In this document: one piece after another, positions 5,901-9,205 of the stretch | Position numbering within the stretch: position 1 is the first letter of the stretch | How the letters are laid out: each line of letters starts with the position of its first letter | Assembly (NCBI GenBank): GCA_900757865.1 | Contig: CAAEPH010000048.1 | Coordinates: forward strand, 1-9,205 | DNA: 9,205 nt | From: an uncultured Sutterella sp. | GTDB lineage: Bacteria > Pseudomonadota > Gammaproteobacteria > Burkholderiales > Burkholderiaceae_F | Direction of reading: 5' to 3' | The notes under the pieces: generated by a model | What the model was told of the DNA's origin: nothing | Database searches by the model: none | What the model saw: only the letters and a program-made list of their open reading frames with translations | Program-made: the position numbers and the translations under genes

Positions 5901-8530
5901 TGTGTGAGTCCTTCGGCCAAATAACCTGCCAATTTAAGACGTTGACGTTCACCTCCAGAAAGTGTGTTTAGAGGTTGCCCGAGGGTGAGGTACCCGAGTC
6001 CTACGTTAATGAGTTGTTGCAAACCCTGAGTAACGTTCGGGTAGGCCTTAAAGAGGTCGGTTGCTTGATCAACTGTAAGTTCTAAGATTTCGGCAATGTT
6101 ATAGCTCTTGTCGTCTTGTAGCGGAATACGGACTCTTAAAGTACTTTCTTTGTACCGGGAACCATGGCATTCGGGACACGGGAGGTACACGTCAGATAAG
6201 AACTGCATCTCAATGTGTTCAGATCCAGAGCCACCACAGGTTGGACAACGACCGTTACCCGAATTAAAGGAAAAATCGCCATATTTGAGTCCCGCGATAT
6301 GGGCCTCTGGGCTGGCAGCGAACAAGCGTCTAATACCATCGAAACTGCCAACATAGCTGGCTGGATTGCCTCGTGAGGTGCGACCAATGGCGCTTTGGTC
6401 GACGAAAATCACATCATTGGGAATTTTGCCAGTGACTGATTTACATAGTGTTCCCAGTTGTCGACCATGTTGTTGCAATACGGGAACGAGGACGTCGCCC
6501 AGTAAGGTGGACTTCCCTGCTCCAGATACGCCTGCGATAGCGACAAAGTGTTTTAAGGGAATCGAAACGGAAAGTTCGTTGAGATTATGCTTTTGAATTT
6601 TTTCCAGGTTAAGGCGCATTGAAGTAGTCGTCACCGGTGTGGGATGAGGACGGCGAATGCGTTTTTTCCCAGATAAATAAAGACCAGTGCTAGTAGGGGC
6701 GTTCAAAACGGCACGCGTAGGGCCATCATAAGTAATGTACCCCCCTTGACGTCCGGCGCCAGGCCCTAAGTCAATCAGACGATCCGCAGCAAGCATGACC
6801 TGAGGATCGTGTTCAACAACGACGAGGGTATTGCCGGTGCTCGTCAAACGTTTCATGACACGATTTACCCGATCCATATCTCTGGGATGCAACCCAATGC
6901 TGGGCTCATCCAACAAAAAGAGCGTGTTGACCAGTGATGTGCCTAACGCGGTCGTCAAATTGACACGTTGAACTTCTCCACCAGAGAGCGTTCGACTTTG
7001 TCGATCCAGTGTCAAGTAGCCTAGCCCAACGTCATTGAGAAACCCAAGTCGAGCGATGATTTCTTTAAGAACGATTTCCTCATCCGTTTGAGCTCGAGGA
7101 AGTTGTGCTTGAAAGAAAGCACTCAACTGGGCAATAGGAATATTGGCCAATTCATGAAAGTTAAACCCAGGGAGGTTCTGATAAACCACATCAGAAAGTG
7201 TCATATCGCGTGGTTTAAAAGAGATTAGATCCTTTTTGAGGGTACCTAGTACGGTATGGCGATCCTCTAGCGTCCCGTATCGCCAATGTAGAGCTTCCTG
7301 TTTAAGGTGTGAGCCTTGACAAGTTGGGCATGGAGTGTAGGAACGGTACCGAGAGAGTAAAACTCGAACGTGCATTTTATAAGCTTTGCTTTCGAGCCAT
7401 TCGAAGAAATGGTGAATGCCATACCATTGGACATTCCATTTGCCGGACCAATCTTCATCGCCATTCCAGAGCCACTTCTTGTCTTCTTCAGATAGATCCT
7501 CGTATGGCACATCAAGTGAAATGCCTCGTTTTGCAGCGCAACGAGCTAAATCGTCTCTAACCTCTTTAAAGGTGGCGGTAGTCCATGGTTTTACGGCTCC
7601 TTCTGCTAGCGTTTTGGTGGGATCTGGAATCACCAAATTGGGATCCACAGAAATAACGCGGCCAAACCCTTTACAGGTTTCACAAGCTCCTAGAGGCGAG
7701 TTAAAGCTAAAAAGAGAGGGATAGGGCTTACGATAAACCTTATCGCAGTGTGCACAGACAAACCCTTCACGAAACGATGAGAGTAAGTACTCACCTTCAC
7801 TGTTATCAATAAACACTTTCAGGGTTCCAGAGCCTTTCGAGAGCGCTTGTTCAATCGCATCGATAGTGCGTGTTCGCTCCAATTTATTTGCTTTAAAGCG
7901 ATCAGCAACGACACAAAGGTTTTTACCTCCTTGAGTTGCTGTGACGCTAAGAATTTTACTGAAGCCCTGGCTTGAAAGACCTGCTTCAACGGTTTCAAGA
8001 GGAAGAGAGTCAGGAGCGAACACATCAAAAGTGATATAGACCCTGGTCGATTCAGGATAGTCTTTTAACGCTTGCGTTAATTTGGCAAAGATAGACTGCG
8101 GGGTATATTCCGTCACCTCTTGCCCACAGCTAGGACAGAACAAATGAGCATTGTGAGCAAAGAGGAGTTTGATATGGTCATTGAGCTCTGTCATTGTGCC
8201 AACGGTAGAACGAGACGTTCGCACAACACCGTTCTGGTCGATAGCAATCGCTGGAGGAATCCCGCTGATACTCTCGACATGAGGTCGATCCATACGGTCC
8301 AAGAATTGACGTGCATAAGGACTGAAGGTCTCTACGTAGCGACGTTGACCTTCGGCGTAGAGGGTGTCAAAAACTAAAGAACTTTTGCCTGATCCTGAGG
8401 GACCAGTCACAACAGTAAACTCGCCTTGTCGAATGTCGAGATCAATGTTTTTTAGGTTATTTTGCGTGGCGCCACGAATTTGGATGAGATGGTCGACGTT
8501 ATCCGGCTGTCTGTTTGTGTGTTTGGCCAT
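2933..8530 (-). CDS. uvrA: Tandem-duplicated UvrA, excinuclease ABC subunit A with four ATPase heads
   Basis: UvrA finds bulky DNA lesions and loads UvrB in nucleotide excision repair. Ordinary UvrA is ~940 aa and works as a dimer; this 1865-aa protein is two UvrA units joined head to tail (about 1-975 and 990-1865). Walker A motifs: GPSGSGKS 43-50, GVSGAGKS 667-674, GPSGSGKS 1026-1033, GVSGSGKS 1551-1558. Signature LSGGE: 515, 857, 1397, 1743. Walker B DEP: 541, 889, 1423, 1778. Switch EH: 573, 921, 1455, 1810. All four sites look intact. Zinc cysteine pairs: 132/135, 259/262, 283/286, 401/404, 762/765 and 785/788 in unit A; 1115/1118, 1251/1254, 1274/1277, 1316/1319, 1653/1656 and 1676/1679 in unit B. 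Both units keep a UvrB-binding-like segment (about 136-258 and 1119-1250). The insertion domain is full in unit A (287-400) but only ~38 residues in unit B (1278-1315). Double UvrAs are known in Chlamydia and Burkholderia. The ATG at 8530 starts 14 residues before the first domain but has no clear ribosome site, and I see no LexA box upstream. Confidence 0.95.
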   Translation of the reverse strand: MAKHTNRQPDNVDHLIQIRGATQNNLKNIDLDIRQGEFTVVTGPSGSGKSSLVFDTLYAEGQRRYVETFSPYARQFLDRMDRPHVESISGIPPAIAIDQNGVVRTSRSTVGTMTELNDHIKLLFAHNAHLFCPSCGQEVTEYTPQSIFAKLTQALKDYPESTRVYITFDVFAPDSLPLETVEAGLSSQGFSKILSVTATQGGKNLCVVADRFKANKLERTRTIDAIEQALSKGSGTLKVFIDNSEGEYLLSSFREGFVCAHCDKVYRKPYPSLFSFNSPLGACETCKGFGRVISVDPNLVIPDPTKTLAEGAVKPWTTATFKEVRDDLARCAAKRGISLDVPYEDLSEEDKKWLWNGDEDWSGKWNVQWYGIHHFFEWLESKAYKMHVRVLLSRYRSYTPCPTCQGSHLKQEALHWRYGTLEDRHTVLGTLKKDLISFKPRDMTLSDVVYQNLPGFNFHELANIPIAQLSAFFQAQLPRAQTDEEIVLKEIIARLGFLNDVGLGYLTLDRQSRTLSGGEVQRVNLTTALGTSLVNTLFLLDEPSIGLHPRDMDRVNRVMKRLTSTGNTLVVVEHDPQVMLAADRLIDLGPGAGRQGGYITYDGPTRAVLNAPTSTGLYLSGKKRIRRPHPTPVTTTSMRLNLEKIQKHNLNELSVSIPLKHFVAIAGVSGAGKSTLLGDVLVPVLQQHGRQLGTLCKSVTGKIPNDVIFVDQSAIGRTSRGNPASYVGSFDGIRRLFAASPEAHIAGLKYGDFSFNSGNGRCPTCGGSGSEHIEMQFLSDVYLPCPECHGSRYKESTLRVRIPLQDDKSYNIAEILELTVDQATDLFKAYPNVTQGLQQLINVGLGYLTLGQPLNTLSGGERQRLKLAGYLAEGLTHNLHGTGKLFVFDEPTTGLHFSDIEKLVKIFDTLVGLGHSVIVIEHNLDILSVADWVIELGPEGGDNGGQIVFEGTPDDLARASTHTGKALFAWRQTLDGIDQANFFNFPSTRHDLTSPTNAIVVKGAREHNLHNLSVSIPRDTFTVITGPSGSGKSTLAFDIIFAEGQRRYLESLNAYARSMVQPPPLPDVDSVKGIPPSVAIEQRTSRGGLRSTVSTMTEIYHFLRLLYVKLGTQYCPDCHVPTRPQSRQSILDDIMARFGQESVEILAPIVRNQKGVFRAEIEQFRQQGFIRLRIDQKYVNLNEETPTFKRYVDHCIDLPLGKCQPQKQPELLKELVDNALAYGKGLLLVAPIESGTTTSDQETVYSTESCCPHCMRSFPTLDPRLFSYNASIGACATCSGYGILTEAIAKAKKSDTNFIDELKDDDSSNTDTTQVCPDCHGQRLNPVALSVLWHDMSIADIGKMSINEALAFFSALQLDERETAIGSEALKEILSRLHFLQNVGLGYLNLDRSAPTLSGGEAQRIRLASQLGSNLQGVCYVLDEPTIGLHPRDNQVLLDTIESLTKKGNTLLVVEHDEDTIRRADHIIDIGPGAGSEGGQLVAEGTLKDIEANPSSITGQYLKHPLVHTGIPTHRHTDSENEKLVIHNPQLHNLKIRELALPLGKLIAVTGVSGSGKSTLIREVLYPNLKRALDSKKGDTPSWVHCEKIEGWELLDRILEVDQTPIGKTPRSCPATYIGFYDHIRALFATLPESQARGYTASRYSFNNKGGRCEECGGQGYKTVEMNFLPDVKVECEVCHGARFNPETLAIQWKNYDIGEILQLSVDDACSLFASHPRIARPLQLMSDVGLGYLKLGQPSPTLSGGEAQRIKLITELAKAKPNLGSKHSTLQSVYILDEPTVGLHMNDVAKLINVIKQLVDSGNTVIVIEHNLDVIAEADWVIDMGPEAGQHGGEVIAQGTPFDLSKTSTYTGVALRDFLKTHQG

Positions 8531-8716
8531 GGTGTATCAATATCAACGTAAATCAGTGAGTGTTCAGAGTCTAGACCAAAACGGAGAAGGAGGACGGTGT
8601 CAGAGACGTGAAGATCGTAGAGAGTGCTGGAACTATGAATAGAGTGTGAATAAAGAATAGAAAAGTCACTTCAGAAACATTTTGAAACAAGTATTTTCGC
8701 GAAGTTCTTAAAAGTC
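8531..8716. other. Divergent intergenic region between uvrA and the tRNA genes
   Basis: This stretch must hold the uvrA promoter (- strand) and upstream elements of the tRNA promoter (+ strand). I do not see a well-formed -35/-10 pair for uvrA, nor a CTGT-N8-ACAG LexA operator. One perfect DnaA box, TTATTCACA on the - strand, lies at 8645-8653. The stretch at about 8583-8593 is purine-rich (GGAGAAGGAGG) but leads to no plausible reading frame. The part near 8650-8700 is AT-rich, as expected upstream of a strong tRNA promoter. Confidence 0.55.
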
Positions 8717-8725
8717 TGCTATATT
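8717..8725 (+). promoter_or_regulatory. Extended -10 promoter of the tRNA-Ala/tRNA-Glu operon
   Basis: TGCTATATT forms an extended -10 element: TG at 8717-8718 and TATATT at 8720-8725. The likely start is near 8732, about 10 nt before the first tRNA. The -35 region at the right distance (TTCGCG, 8696-8701, 18-bp spacer) is weak, as is common with extended -10 promoters, and AT-rich DNA upstream could act as an UP element. Confidence 0.6.
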
Positions 8726-8741
8726 TTCACCTCTCAATTGT

Positions 8742-8817
<76 letters not shown>

Positions 8818-8826
8818 CAGAACATG

Positions 8827-8902
8827 GTCCCTATCGTCTAGAGGCCTAGGACACGACCCTTTCACGGTCGGTACCGGGGTTCGAATCCCCGTGGGGACGC
8901 CA
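8827..8902 (+). tRNA. tRNA-Glu, anticodon TTC
   Basis: It folds as a complete 76-nt cloverleaf. The acceptor GTCCCTA (8827-8833) pairs with TGGGGAC (8892-8898). The anticodon stem CGACC/GGTCG (8854-8858, 8866-8870) holds loop CTTTCAC, so the anticodon is TTC at 8861-8863, reading GAA and GAG. The T arm is CCGGGGTTCGAATCCCCG, and G-CCA is encoded at 8899-8902. It begins 9 nt after tRNA-Ala and shares its promoter and terminator. Confidence 0.97.
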
Positions 8903-8910
8903 GTTAAACG

Positions 8911-8944
8911 AAGCGCCTGCTTGGATTTCAAGCAGGCGTTTCTG
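8911..8944 (+). terminator. Intrinsic terminator of the tRNA operon
   Basis: A perfect 10-bp stem, CGCCTGCTTG (8914-8923) with CAAGCAGGCG (8929-8938), encloses the 5-nt loop GATTT and is followed by TTTCT. AAG on the left can pair with TTT on the right to lengthen it. It starts 9 nt after tRNA-Glu. Confidence 0.92.
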
Positions 8945-9027
8945 CTGAATCGGGCCTAAATTCCGAAATTGTGAGCGATTTTACGTAACCATTATCGATT
9001 CACAGATCCCTTTGACCATTAGGCAAA

Positions 9028-9075
9028 AACTCCGAGCCATAGATTTCATTTTATGACTTGGAGTTCAGGTTTTTT
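9028..9075. terminator. Bidirectional terminator-like hairpin
   Basis: AACTCCGAG (9028-9036) pairs with CTTGGAGTT (9057-9065), with one G-U, and CAT (9038-9040) pairs with ATG (9053-9055) inside. On the - strand the stem runs straight into a T run (five T in all), which fits termination of a gene coming from the right. On the + strand a T6 tract (9070-9075) follows 4 nt after the stem. It may serve transcripts from both sides. Confidence 0.55.
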
Positions 9076-9084
9076 AATCTCTGC

Positions 9085-9117
9085 GGAGTTAGGGGTTTAG
9101 GTAGAAACCCAAACTCC
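9085..9117. repeat. Second inverted repeat sharing its arms with the preceding hairpin
   Basis: GGAGTT (9085-9090) pairs with AACTCC (9112-9117), and GGGTTT (9093-9098) pairs with AAACCC (9105-9110), around loop AGGTAG and a small internal loop. The outer arms are the same 6-mers as those of the 9028-9065 hairpin, so alternative pairings between the two hairpins are possible. The function is unknown. Confidence 0.5.
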
Positions 9118-9205
9118 CTGTTAGCTGATTCATATTAGCACTGATTAAGGTCAAATCAAGCGTCATTAAGCCTTCAAAAGCCCGTCTTTCTGCGTGTTTC
9201 AGAGG
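9089..9205 (-). CDS. Possible 3' end of a gene entering from the right edge (unrecognised)
   Basis: Reading the - strand in from position 9205 gives 38 open codons ending in TAA at 9091-9089. The last residues would be MNQLTGSLGFYLNP, preceded by a part rich in Leu, Thr and Ile. I do not recognise the product. In favour: the frame stays open to the edge, and a hairpin with a T run on the - strand (9065-9025) follows 24 nt after the stop, as a terminator would. Against: 38 open codons occur by chance fairly often across six frames, and the second hairpin overlaps the stop codon. Confidence 0.3.
   Translation of the reverse strand, partial: PLKHAERRAFEGLMTLDLTLISANMNQLTGSLGFYLNP

Noticed and set aside
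2933..8530. Many open frames of 60-114 codons on the + strand and in other - strand frames inside uvrA
   Set aside because: They lie wholly within a long gene with continuous family motifs, have no ribosome sites or recognisable domains, and are shadows of its codon pattern.
8529..8642. A 37-codon + strand frame starting inside the uvrA start codon
   Set aside because: It overlaps the uvrA ATG antisense, has no ribosome site, and its product is highly charged and unlike any family I know.
8531..8741. An SOS (LexA) operator controlling uvrA
   Set aside because: No CTGT-N8-ACAG or close variant was found in the upstream region on reading through it.

Overview
The window looks like chromosomal DNA from a Gram-negative bacterium, most likely a gammaproteobacterium. 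The reasons are an adjacent lptF-lptG pair for lipopolysaccharide export, tRNA genes with encoded CCA ends, and a 5S rRNA 3' end of proteobacterial type followed at once by a strong intrinsic terminator. I cannot name the genus from the sequence.

Layout, left to right. (1) Positions 1-94 hold the last ~50 nt of a 5S rRNA gene and the terminator of that rRNA operon. (2) Positions 95-448 are non-coding and AT-rich, with four perfect 9-mer DnaA boxes within 163 bp, followed by a pyrimidine-rich leader. (3) lptF and lptG (449-2712, + strand) form a two-gene operon whose stop and start codons overlap by one base. They encode the two membrane subunits of the LptB2FG lipopolysaccharide exporter. (4) A ~220 bp gap carries a possible lptFG terminator, a 9-bp-stem inverted repeat and a perfect 16-bp palindrome. 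(5) A very long gene, 2933-8530 on the - strand, encodes a tandem-duplicated UvrA of 1865 aa with four ABC ATPase heads. (6) A ~210 bp divergent intergenic region precedes two + strand tRNA genes, tRNA-Ala(GGC) and tRNA-Glu(TTC), which have an extended -10 promoter and a strong terminator. (7) The last ~260 bp contain two hairpins and what may be the 3' end of a - strand gene running off the right edge.

The genes do three unrelated jobs: envelope biogenesis (lptFG), DNA damage handling (the double UvrA), and translation (5S rRNA and tRNAs). lptFG and uvrA converge on the 2713-2932 gap. uvrA and the tRNA pair diverge from the 8531-8741 region. I see no mobile element, CRISPR array or phage gene. 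The two observations most worth following up are the dense DnaA-box cluster next to the rRNA operon and the asymmetric tandem UvrA, whose second half has lost most of the insertion domain that the first half keeps.
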